Shown here: positions 1 through 7,151 of the stretch, in pieces
Layout of the letters: every line of letters starts with the position of its first letter
Position numbering within the stretch: the stretch's first letter is position 1
From: Kaistella chaponensis
GTDB taxonomy: Bacteria > Bacteroidota > Bacteroidia > Flavobacteriales > Weeksellaceae
Assembly (NCBI RefSeq): GCF_900156725.1
Contig: NZ_FTOI01000012.1
Span: 1-64,000 of the forward strand
DNA: 64,000 nucleotides
Direction of reading: 5' to 3'
Translations under genes and position numbers: made by a program
Notes under the pieces: model-generated
Told to the model about the DNA's origin: nothing
The model's input: the letters and a program-made list of their open reading frames with translations, nothing else
Database searches by the model: none

Positions 1-2
1 AT

Positions 3-92
3 TTAGAAGCAACTTCAGAGGAGTTAGGGATCGGGCGTTTTTTCTATTCAGACTACAAAACATTTTTGCTTAAACACAAGTTTTGGTACTGA
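3..92 (+). CDS. possible 3' end of a gene entering from the left edge
   Basis: An open frame enters from the left edge and ends at a TGA at 90-92. Its last residues read ..EELGIGRFFYSDYKTFLL.., which has ordinary codon use for this genome and looks like a real protein tail. It would overlap the 3' end of the convergent DUF2207 gene by about 23 bases. I do not recognise the family from 29 residues, and a chance open frame of this length is possible. Confidence 0.35.
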   Translation, partial: LEATSEELGIGRFFYSDYKTFLLKHKFWY

Positions 93-1647
93 TCCAAAGG
101 GTTTCTAATTTCTCCGGCGTTGGCTGTTTGATGAGGTATTGATACCACACCAATGCAATGGAACTTAGAATTAGAAATGCATAACAAGCAAAGAAACTCA
201 GGTTTTCACTCGCAGAGATTTTTGAAATTGCAATTGAAAAAAAGGCGATGACCAATCCCACAGAAAACAAAACGTAAATCCATCGAACCCATTGGTATCT
301 GGAAAATCCTATCGAAAATAAAACAGATAAACCGAAAATAAAAATAAACAATCCGATCCCAATTCCCAAATAATCATCATTATCAGTAAATCGGAAACTC
401 AAAAATATTCCGCCGATGTACAACGCCAAAATGGCTAGAACGGGCAAAATGAGTTTTCCGGAATTATTTCCTTTTTTCAAAAACTGATCATGCTGAAAAC
501 TAAGATTTGCTTTGAAATCATTGACGGCGTTTTCAATTTTTGAGTTGTATGTTCCGGTGAAAGAAACGGTTGTTTCTAAGTCAGGAAACAGTTTGTTCAT
601 AAGGTTGATTTCCTCTTTTGGCAACGTTTGATCCTGCTCTTTGATTTTTTCTAACGTATATTCCTTACCACCAAAAATTCCTAAAACCCGTTTATCATCT
701 TCTATAATTTTTAGAAAACCTTTCGTGGCAAGACTTACAATTGCTGCGGTAATAAAATTATTCGAATAATATCCGTTTTCGATGTATCCCATGGAAGCGG
801 GTGATAAATTCTGTGGCGAAGAAAACTGCGGATAAACGATTGGTTTTTCCGGATCGCGCCCAAATTTTTGCCAGGTTGAAATAAAATAGGCCATCAAACC
901 CAAACCTGCAGCGAAAAGAAGTCCGAAAACTCCATATTTTTCTAGATTTCCGGGTGGAAGTGGAGGTGCGATCAAACCTTTTTTAAAACCCACTGCAACC
1001 GTCAAACCTTCCGTAGATTTCAGATCTTTTGCAGACCACTCGATGCTGTTGGAGGATAATTTTTTTTCAGTACAATTGGATGCGGTATTTCCATAACTTC
1101 CCGTATAACAAGAAGTCTGTATGAACTCTGCATTTTCCGGAAAGGTCACTTTCGCCGTCACTTCATCGGTGTTCAATTCCCATGCGTTTCCATTTACATT
1201 CCAGTAAAATTCATCGTACTCGGGAAAAAAGCCGATTTGATTTTTCGTTTCATAAACGAGGTCGTATTCGTAAATTCCGGGACTTAAGATTTTGTTTTTA
1301 CTCCCAAAATAGATGATCAGATCGTTCCCTGTTTTTTTGGTGTGGTACTTTTCGTCAGATCCGTTTTTCTTCACGGAAATGAGGTCATATTTCACTTTGA
1401 TGTTCTTGCCATTCAAATTTCGGCGCGTAGGAAGCGTTCGGAAAATTCCGCGTTTGATGCGGTTTCCTTCTGCATACACTTTAATTTTTTCGGCAATATT
1501 TAATGTTCCGTCTTTTGAAATCTGAATATCTGAATGAAAGGATAAAATATGTTCCTCATTCTGACTTTGAACTCCATCCTGACTGAATTCTTGAGCTTTC
1601 CCGAAACTGAAGATCAGTACGAGAAAGCCAAAAAGTAAACGTTTCAT
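70..1647 (-). CDS. DUF2207 (YciQ-like) membrane protein
   Basis: Membrane protein of the DUF2207 family. The start is placed at MKRLLFGF, because this gives a clean signal peptide ending near GKAQ; an upstream in-frame TTG would add 18 non-hydrophobic residues. After the signal comes an extracytoplasmic beta-rich domain (about residues 30-230, with the phrase YDLVYET and a conserved FYWNVNGN segment). A membrane helix follows at about 235-255, then a soluble stretch, then two or three helices near the C-terminus. The function of the family is not established. It lies just downstream of lemA, 4 bases away and on the same strand, a pairing that is common in bacteria and suggests an envelope role and joint transcription. 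Confidence 0.85.
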   Translation of the reverse strand: MKRLLFGFLVLIFSFGKAQEFSQDGVQSQNEEHILSFHSDIQISKDGTLNIAEKIKVYAEGNRIKRGIFRTLPTRRNLNGKNIKVKYDLISVKKNGSDEKYHTKKTGNDLIIYFGSKNKILSPGIYEYDLVYETKNQIGFFPEYDEFYWNVNGNAWELNTDEVTAKVTFPENAEFIQTSCYTGSYGNTASNCTEKKLSSNSIEWSAKDLKSTEGLTVAVGFKKGLIAPPLPPGNLEKYGVFGLLFAAGLGLMAYFISTWQKFGRDPEKPIVYPQFSSPQNLSPASMGYIENGYYSNNFITAAIVSLATKGFLKIIEDDKRVLGIFGGKEYTLEKIKEQDQTLPKEEINLMNKLFPDLETTVSFTGTYNSKIENAVNDFKANLSFQHDQFLKKGNNSGKLILPVLAILALYIGGIFLSFRFTDNDDYLGIGIGLFIFIFGLSVLFSIGFSRYQWVRWIYVLFSVGLVIAFFSIAISKISASENLSFFACYAFLILSSIALVWYQYLIKQPTPEKLETLWISTKTCV

Positions 1648-1651
1648 GTGG

Positions 1652-2206
1652 TTAGAATTTAATGGTCGGAACGGCGCGTTCTGCAACATTATCCAATTCA
1701 AAGAAGGTAGATTTCACAAACTTAAACATTCCTGCGATGATGTTGCTTGGAAAAGTTTCGACCAAAATATTATTTTCCCGAACGGTTCCATTGTAATATC
1801 TTCTCGATTTTTCGATTTCTCCTTCCAAAGCAGAAAGTTCACCTTGAAGTTGAAGAAAATTCGTATTCGCTTTTAAATCCGGATATTGTTCTGCAACTGC
1901 ATTCAGATTCATCATCGCCTGATTCAGGTTTTTTTCCGCAACTTCTTTTTCCTGAAGCGTATTTGCGCCCATTGCTGCAGCTCTTGCACGCGTTATACTG
2001 TCGAAAGTTTCTCTTTCGTGTGTTGCATAACCTTTCACGGTTTCTACCAAATTCGGAATGAGGTCATGGCGTTTTTTCAGCATCACATCAATGCTGCTCC
2101 ATGCTTCCTGAACCATAGTTCTAAGTTTTACCAATCGGTTATAGATGGAAATTGCGTAAAGGAAAAACAGTACAACTGCGCCTATAATAATTAAAAGAGT
2201 AATCAT
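1652..2206 (-). CDS. lemA: LemA family protein
   Basis: LemA family protein of 184 residues, the usual length. It begins with one N-terminal membrane helix (about residues 2-20, LLIIIGAVVLFFLYA), followed by a long helical bundle. Family marks include YNRLVKLR, EAWSSIDVMLKKRHDLIPNL and the FPSNIIAGMFKF segment near the end. LemA proteins are thought to sit in the inner membrane with the helical domain outside the cytoplasm; their biochemical role is unknown. It leads the DUF2207 gene with a 4-base gap, so the two are probably one transcript. Recognition of the family is firm, function is not. Confidence 0.93.
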   Translation of the reverse strand: MITLLIIIGAVVLFFLYAISIYNRLVKLRTMVQEAWSSIDVMLKKRHDLIPNLVETVKGYATHERETFDSITRARAAAMGANTLQEKEVAEKNLNQAMMNLNAVAEQYPDLKANTNFLQLQGELSALEGEIEKSRRYYNGTVRENNILVETFPSNIIAGMFKFVKSTFFELDNVAERAVPTIKF

Positions 2207-2317
2207 AATTTTATTTTTTTTGAAGGTTTAATGAATTCGAAATCTCCTACAATAGGTCTGATTGAAGGCAGAAAAGTTACAATTATTCACATTAATAGTA
2301 AATGGTTTAGAAAATAC

Positions 2318-2325
2318 TATCTTTG
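2318..2325 (+). promoter_or_regulatory. -7 promoter element upstream of der
   Basis: TATCTTTG matches the Bacteroidota -7 consensus TAnnTTTG. It lies 65 bases before the der start codon, so the predicted transcript carries a leader of about 60 nt that includes two dyads. No clear -33 element was seen. Confidence 0.55.
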
Positions 2326-2335
2326 CAAAAATTTT

Positions 2336-2380
2336 TGGGCTCAAAAAGTTTGAGTAACCCATTAATAATGTCATTATTAA
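2336..2380 (+). promoter_or_regulatory. structured leader of der: one hairpin and one 9-bp dyad
   Basis: A hairpin at 2336-2361 pairs TGGG and CTCAAA with TTTGAG and CCCA, with a 3-nt loop and a 3-nt bulge. It is followed by a perfect 9-bp dyad, TTAATAATG/CATTATTAA, at 2362-2380 with a single central base. The one-base centre suits a protein-binding site better than an RNA hairpin. The block ends 10 bases before the der start codon. Whether it is regulatory is inference. Confidence 0.45.
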
Positions 2381-2390
2381 ACAAAATTTT

Positions 2391-3698
2391 ATGTCGAACA
2401 TTGTTGCCATTGTTGGCCGACCAAACGTAGGGAAATCCACCCTTTTTAACAGATTTTTAGAGAGAAGAGAAGCTATTGTAGATTCCACCGCCGGAGTTAC
2501 CAGAGACCGTCATTACGGAAAATCTGACTGGAATGGAGTAGAATTCACGGTAATCGATACTGGTGGTTATGAAGTGGATACAGAAGATGCATTCCAAGGT
2601 GAAATCATCAAACAGGTTGAATTAGCCGTTGATGAAGCTACCTCGATCATCTTCATGCTGAATGTTGCTGAAGGTTTAACAGATACCGATATTGAGATCC
2701 ACGAAATGTTGCGTCGTGCAAATAAGCCGCTTTATATTGTAGTGAACAAAGCAGATTCTGCAAGAGAAGAATTGGCTGCAACCGAATTTTATCAGCTGGG
2801 AATTTCCAAATATTACACCATGTCTTCTGCAACAGGTTCCGGAACGGGAGAATTGCTGGATGATATCGTGAAAGATTTCCCAACGACCGATTATAAAGAT
2901 CCTTTCGAAGGTTTACCAAAAATTACGATTGCAGGAAGACCAAATGTGGGGAAATCTACATTGACCAACGCTCTTTTAGACAAGGAACAAAATATTGTAA
3001 CCGATGTTGCTGGAACAACCCGAGATTCTATCCAAACTTTGTACAATAAATTCGGGCACGAATTTGTTTTGGTTGATACCGCCGGAATGCGCCGTAAAGC
3101 TAAAGTTAAGGAAGATTTAGAATTTTATTCCGTAATGCGTTCTGTGCGTTCTATCGAATATTCTGATATCGTGATCATCATGGTTGATGCAACTTTGGGT
3201 TGGGAATCTCAGGATATGAATATCTTCGGATTGGCTCAGAAAAACAGAAAAGGAATCGTTATCGTCGTGAACAAATGGGATCTGGTTGAAAAAGAAACCA
3301 ATACCACGCGTGATTTCGAAGAAGCTATTAAAGCTAAAATTGGTCAGTTTACCGATATTCCAATTCTTTTTGTATCTGCATTAACGAAACAGAGAATTCT
3401 GAAAACAGTTGAAGTTGCGATGGAAGTTTACGAAAACAGAGCTAAGAAAATCAAGACTTCTAAATTGAATGAAATAATGCTTCCTGTTTTTGAAAAAACG
3501 CCACCACCTGCATTGAAAGGAAAATATGTAAAAATTAAATACTGCGTTCAACTTCCGACACCAAGTCCGCAATTTGTATTTTTCTGCAATTTGCCGCAAT
3601 ATGTGAAGGAAGCGTACAAAAGATTTACCGAAAATCAACTTCGAAAACATTTCGGATTTACCGGTGTTCCTATCGAAATTTACTTCCGTCAGAAATAA
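2391..3698 (+). CDS. der: ribosome biogenesis GTPase Der (EngA)
   Basis: Double-GTPase protein that helps mature the 50S ribosomal subunit. Two complete G domains in tandem are visible. The first has P-loop GRPNVGKST near residue 8, DTGG and NKAD; the second has GRPNVGKST near residue 182, DTAG and NKWD. They are followed by a KH-like C-terminal domain with the typical KGKYVKIKYCVQ stretch and an ending near FGFTGVPIEIYFR. The length of 435 is normal. It starts with ATG directly after a structured leader and ends before a clear terminator, so it is probably transcribed alone. No anomalies were seen in the coding sequence. Confidence 0.97.
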   Translation: MSNIVAIVGRPNVGKSTLFNRFLERREAIVDSTAGVTRDRHYGKSDWNGVEFTVIDTGGYEVDTEDAFQGEIIKQVELAVDEATSIIFMLNVAEGLTDTDIEIHEMLRRANKPLYIVVNKADSAREELAATEFYQLGISKYYTMSSATGSGTGELLDDIVKDFPTTDYKDPFEGLPKITIAGRPNVGKSTLTNALLDKEQNIVTDVAGTTRDSIQTLYNKFGHEFVLVDTAGMRRKAKVKEDLEFYSVMRSVRSIEYSDIVIIMVDATLGWESQDMNIFGLAQKNRKGIVIVVNKWDLVEKETNTTRDFEEAIKAKIGQFTDIPILFVSALTKQRILKTVEVAMEVYENRAKKIKTSKLNEIMLPVFEKTPPPALKGKYVKIKYCVQLPTPSPQFVFFCNLPQYVKEAYKRFTENQLRKHFGFTGVPIEIYFRQK

Positions 3699-3703
3699 AA
3701 ACC

Positions 3704-3736
3704 AAAGCCTTTTAGATTTTTTCTAAGAGGCTTTTT
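3704..3736 (+). terminator. terminator after der
   Basis: AAAGCCT pairs with AGGCTTT, with an inner TAGA/TCTA pairing, and a short T run follows. It starts 5 bases after the der stop codon, as expected of an intrinsic terminator. Confidence 0.7.
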
Positions 3737-3779
3737 AATGTCTTAATTTTTCCCGAAATTTGCAATCTAATATATAGCA

Positions 3780-4430
3780 ATGATAATTATTCTGTCCGAC
3801 CAATTCTCCCTCGTCAATACGTGGATCAACGAACTTCGAAATGTAGAAATACAAAATGACCGACTTCGGTTCCGCCGAAATATGGAGCGAATCGGAGAAA
3901 TTGCCGCCTTCGAAATCAGCAAAGATTTGGAACAGAAAGAAATCGAAATCACCACGCCTTTAGATAAAATTAAAGCTCAGGAAGTTGCAGTTCAACCTGT
4001 AATTACTACCATTTTAAGAGCTGGAGTTCCTTTGTTTCAGGGAATTTTGAATTATTTGGATCAAGCAGATTGCGGTTTCGTTGCAGCGTATAGGAAACAC
4101 GATGCGAATGATTATTTTTCCATCAAACAGGATTATTTAACTTGTCCGAATATCGATGGAAGACCTTTAATCGTTGCAGATCCAATGTTGGCAACTGGCG
4201 CAAGTTTAATTGAAGCCATTAAAGATTTATTAAACCACGGAAAACCGACTCAACTTCATATTGTTGCCGCAATTGCTTCTCAACAAGGAGTAGATACGAT
4301 TCAGAAAGCCTATCCAGAAGCAAAAATCTGGGTCGGTGTAATTGATGAAAAACTGACTTCGAAAGGTTATATTACTCCAGGATTGGGCGATGCAGGAGAT
4401 TTATCTTACGGCGAGAAATTGCAGAAATAA
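3780..4430 (+). CDS. upp: uracil phosphoribosyltransferase
   Basis: Converts uracil and PRPP to UMP in pyrimidine salvage, in the cytoplasm. It has 216 residues. The PRPP-binding motif LIVADPMLATGAS lies near residue 135, with the flexible-loop TTILRAGVPLFQG segment near residue 75 and the uracil-binding GYITPGLGDAGD segment near the C-terminus. The ATG start follows the der terminator. In several Flavobacteriia upp sits between the DUF6341 and DUF6427 genes (recollection, not checked); here those two are about 24 kb away and upp stands alone. Confident call. Confidence 0.95.
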   Translation: MIIILSDQFSLVNTWINELRNVEIQNDRLRFRRNMERIGEIAAFEISKDLEQKEIEITTPLDKIKAQEVAVQPVITTILRAGVPLFQGILNYLDQADCGFVAAYRKHDANDYFSIKQDYLTCPNIDGRPLIVADPMLATGASLIEAIKDLLNHGKPTQLHIVAAIASQQGVDTIQKAYPEAKIWVGVIDEKLTSKGYITPGLGDAGDLSYGEKLQK

Positions 4431-4439
4431 GGAATAATG

Positions 4440-4515
4440 TTAACATTCGAGAATTTGATGACGTGTTAATGTTCTATTTGCAATCGATTATCAAATTATC
4501 AAATTATCATATTTT
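4440..4515. repeat. AT-rich dispersed repeat (ATTTGAAAATGTGAT type)
   Basis: The stretch between upp and comF carries repeated ATTATCAAATT units. On the minus strand these read as AATTTGATAATTTGATAAT and match the repeats after queD (about 10845) and upstream of the exonuclease gene (about 31226). Such short dispersed units look like non-coding repeat debris; no function is claimed. Confidence 0.45.
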
Positions 4516-5168
4516 CAATCCATCGCCATCACTAAAACACTCACATTATTATCTCCGGCTTTTAAGATTTCCCAAGCTACGGCACTCATTGTGTTTCCGG
4601 TCGTGAAAACATCATCGATCAATAAAACATGTTGATTAGTGATTTTTCTAGTGATTGAAAATAAATTCTCATTGAAAATTCTTTGGTCTCTGTTTTTTTT
4701 AGCTTGGGCTTTTTTGTAGAAATTTCTTTTAATTAAATGGTGATCACAGGGAATTTGCAGTGTCTCCGAGAGTGTATTTGCAAACAAATGAAGTTGATTA
4801 TAACCTCTTTCTTTTAACTTTTTTTGATGCAGTGGAACCGTCACCAAAAGATCTGGTTTATTTTGGTTTAAATCTAGTTTTTCTAAAGTCCAGTTTGCGA
4901 GCATTTTTCCAATTTTTTTACGACTTCCGTATTTTAATTGGTGAATGATTTTCTGACTTGTGCTTTCTTCTTCGAACTGCATTAAAGCAAATGCGTTCTG
5001 AACCGGAAACAACAATCGGCATTTTTCAGATAGAAGATTGCGTGCTGAAAACTGATGATGCGTAAATAGAATCTGATCAAAACACAATTCGCAGACTACC
5101 TCTTCGGAGGGAATAATTCGATTGCATTCTACGCAGCGATTCGGAAAAAACAAGTCGAGTAAAAACAT
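4515..5168 (-). CDS. ComF family amidophosphoribosyltransferase-like protein
   Basis: ComF-type protein, 217 residues. It begins with a four-cysteine zinc-ribbon segment (CVEC..CELC, residues 13-32) and ends with a PRPP-binding motif VLLIDDVFTTGNT at about 178-190. In naturally competent bacteria, ComF (ComFC) is needed for transformation; in other lineages its role is uncertain, so a competence role here is only inference. The motif KERGYNQLHLFANTL is also typical. It converges with upp and is separated from it by an AT-rich repeat stretch. Confidence 0.9.
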   Translation of the reverse strand: MFLLDLFFPNRCVECNRIIPSEEVVCELCFDQILFTHHQFSARNLLSEKCRLLFPVQNAFALMQFEEESTSQKIIHQLKYGSRKKIGKMLANWTLEKLDLNQNKPDLLVTVPLHQKKLKERGYNQLHLFANTLSETLQIPCDHHLIKRNFYKKAQAKKNRDQRIFNENLFSITRKITNQHVLLIDDVFTTGNTMSAVAWEILKAGDNNVSVLVMAMD

Positions 5169-5504
5169 ACTTCATTTGTTTAGTGAAAGTTACAAATAAA
5201 TTTTACTCACTGTACGTAATCTGTCATCATTCAAAATATTTTCAATCTTTTCGAAGTTTTAACGCCTTTGCGAACGTAAAAAGAAGCGAAAATACAGTAA
5301 TTATAAAAAAATCTTTGCGTGAAAAATTTTGTAATAGGATTAAAAGTGGACCTTCAGATCACTCTTTAATAAAAAACGAATAAAAATAATTTTGAGTTAA
5401 ATTGAACATTAATTATTCTAAGTGCTGATAAATAACCAATCATTTTATTTAGATAAATATCTGATTGTAAGTCTTTTATATTCCGTTTATTTTCTTTACT
5501 CCAC
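5169..5504. other. intergenic stretch with a dispersed repeat
   Basis: 336 bases lie between two minus-strand genes. Positions about 5258-5322 hold a dispersed repeat with CCTTTGCGAACGTA and ATCTTTGCGT, related to copies at about 8835-8935 and 19536-19614. The remainder is very AT-rich, and I see no convincing open frame, RNA gene or terminator. A 66-codon frame here lacks any protein-like character. Confidence 0.5.
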
Positions 5505-6974
5505 TTAAAGGATTTCCTTCCGAATTTTTTGAATCGATTTTTTCATGTTCTCATTAAAAATTTGCTTTTCCAAGCGCAATGGTGGAGCTTTCCGAACTTC
5601 ACAGTCCGAGATGCTGCAAAATTCACAGGTTATGCCCACATCAACCGTTTTAATCTGATTGCTTTTTGCAAACTTTATTTTCTTTAATGCATTTGAATTT
5701 AAGAGAATTCCGATACAATAACTTCGGTTTGTTCCATCCGAAAAAGGGTTTTTCTGCGATGTAGAAATCACCAAATAGGTTAAACCAGTGTCTTTATAAT
5801 GAGAAATCTGCGCATCAGTAACCTTTTCGTTTTCCTTTAAACTAGAAAGATTTTTCACTGCAATCCATCTTCTGCAGTAATGTTCGCTTGTCGCATTTGC
5901 ATGTGGAGCTTGTTGCTGATTCAGGTGTAATTCTTTTAAAATCTGAATTTTATCTGAATTTTTCTTCTTCGTAAAGCACAGATAAAATAAATCTTTAATC
6001 CCCAATTCCTGCGGTAAAATATTGGTTAAACGATAGTAAAATGTTTCTGGCGAATTGGTAAATTCTTGAATTAAATTTTCAAAATGAGTAGGATTCCACT
6101 CTTCGTTTTGGAAAAAATCACTGAGTTTTTGGGTTAATGTTTCTTTTCGTATGAGTAAAGATCCGGCGAAATATGCCGCGTAATAATTATTCAAAAGTTC
6201 TTCAAAACTCGTAAAATCTAGCCACGAATAGGTGTTCGGACGTGGATTTAAATTCAAAATGTTGAAGCCGATTTCTTTCGCGAGGATAAAAGTTTTTTGA
6301 TCTTCGTCCAAAAGTGCATTCAATAAAAGTAGTTTCTTTTCCGGAATGAAAAGCGACCGTAATTTTCCGGAAGCGCCATATTGTTCCAAATCCAACGATT
6401 TTATTTCATACTCAAATTGTTTTTCTAGCAGCTCCTCAAATTCGGCAGATTTTGGTTTGGTAGAAATGTTATTTTCCAGAATGTAATTGTTTGCCTTTTC
6501 CTCAATTTCCGGAAAATAATTGTCATACAATTCCTGAAAACTTCGTACCACTGCAAAATAAAACCGCTCTTTGCTCAAATTGTAATTCTTAGAAATTTCA
6601 ATTAAAGTATTGATGAAAGCGGTCACTTTTTTCGGCGCATCACTGATAATACTAATGAGATTGTTCCTGTTAATACCGAAAAGATCAAGAGGAATTTCTT
6701 TGAAAAAATCAGATTGTAAAATTTCTGTAATCGGTGCTAAACTTTTGTCAAGTTTTGTGGAGACCAAATCATCGTAAGTACAGTTTAATGCAGAAGCAAG
6801 TTGTGAGATTTTATCGTGTTTCGGGTATTTTTTTCCGTTCTCAATTTCATTCAAATAAGATTTAGAAACACCAGTAATGTGAGCTAAATCCTGCAGAGAA
6901 TAATTTTTTTTCTGCCGGAACTGCTTCATTTTCAATCCGAAAACCGTTTTTATAAAATCACTGTCGTTTGCCAT
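5505..6974 (-). CDS. XRE family regulator with short-chain acyl-CoA-type sensor domain (RamB/ScfR-like)
   Basis: Transcription regulator of 489 residues. The N-terminal helix-turn-helix of the Cro/XRE type is at about residues 12-66 (FRQKKNYSLQDLAHITGVSK). A middle region follows in the position of an IrrE/ImmA domain, and its HExxH motif has decayed to AKEIGF. The cysteine-rich tail GITCEFCSISDCEVRKAPP is the mark of the DUF2083 domain of RamB/ScfR-like regulators. Those regulators control acetate, propionate or glyoxylate genes in response to acyl-CoA status. It is divergent from aceB with a shared 177-bp control region containing two related dyads, so control of the glyoxylate bypass and of itself is a strong inference. 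Activator or repressor cannot be told. Confidence 0.88.
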   Translation of the reverse strand: MANDSDFIKTVFGLKMKQFRQKKNYSLQDLAHITGVSKSYLNEIENGKKYPKHDKISQLASALNCTYDDLVSTKLDKSLAPITEILQSDFFKEIPLDLFGINRNNLISIISDAPKKVTAFINTLIEISKNYNLSKERFYFAVVRSFQELYDNYFPEIEEKANNYILENNISTKPKSAEFEELLEKQFEYEIKSLDLEQYGASGKLRSLFIPEKKLLLLNALLDEDQKTFILAKEIGFNILNLNPRPNTYSWLDFTSFEELLNNYYAAYFAGSLLIRKETLTQKLSDFFQNEEWNPTHFENLIQEFTNSPETFYYRLTNILPQELGIKDLFYLCFTKKKNSDKIQILKELHLNQQQAPHANATSEHYCRRWIAVKNLSSLKENEKVTDAQISHYKDTGLTYLVISTSQKNPFSDGTNRSYCIGILLNSNALKKIKFAKSNQIKTVDVGITCEFCSISDCEVRKAPPLRLEKQIFNENMKKSIQKIRKEIL

Positions 6975-7028
6975 TGATCAAAAATTAATTTATAATATTT
7001 CTAAATAGATTGTAAAATCCGATGGATA

Positions 7029-7036
7029 CAAAGGTA
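7029..7036 (-). promoter_or_regulatory. -7 promoter element of the glyoxylate regulator gene
   Basis: On the minus strand this reads TACCTTTG, a match to TAnnTTTG. It lies 55 bases upstream of the regulator start codon. The expected -33 position (about 7056-7059) falls inside dyad site 1. Confidence 0.55.
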
Positions 7037-7047
7037 AATAAATTTAA

Positions 7048-7059
7048 GCGATTGTTCGC
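7048..7059. promoter_or_regulatory. operator-like dyad, site 1
   Basis: GCGATTGTTCGC matches the perfect palindrome GCGAACGTTCGC of site 2 at 10 of 12 positions. It overlaps the predicted -33 region of the divergent regulator gene, which fits autoregulation. Confidence 0.55.
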
Positions 7060-7082
7060 AGTATAAATTTTAAAATAAATTT

Positions 7083-7094
7083 GCGAACGTTCGC
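7083..7094. promoter_or_regulatory. operator-like dyad, site 2 (perfect palindrome)
   Basis: GCGAACGTTCGC is a perfect 12-bp palindrome. It starts 35 bp from site 1 and sits at the expected -33 position of the aceB promoter (19 bp before TATGTTTG). It is a candidate binding site for the divergent XRE-type regulator. Confidence 0.6.
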
Positions 7095-7114
7095 TAATAG
7101 TGAAAGTTTTTGTT

Positions 7115-7122
7115 TATGTTTG
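7115..7122 (+). promoter_or_regulatory. -7 promoter element of aceB
   Basis: TATGTTTG matches TAnnTTTG and lies 30 bases before the aceB start codon. Its -33 region coincides with operator-like site 2. Confidence 0.6.
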
Positions 7123-7151
7123 CAGTACCAAATCATTAAAATTGATCCCTT

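Noticed and set aside
1645-1701. 18-residue N-terminal extension of the DUF2207 protein
   Set aside because: It would put non-hydrophobic residues before a clean signal peptide and overlap the end of lemA.
5183-5383. 66-codon frame as a small gene
   Set aside because: It crosses a dispersed repeat and has no protein-like features.
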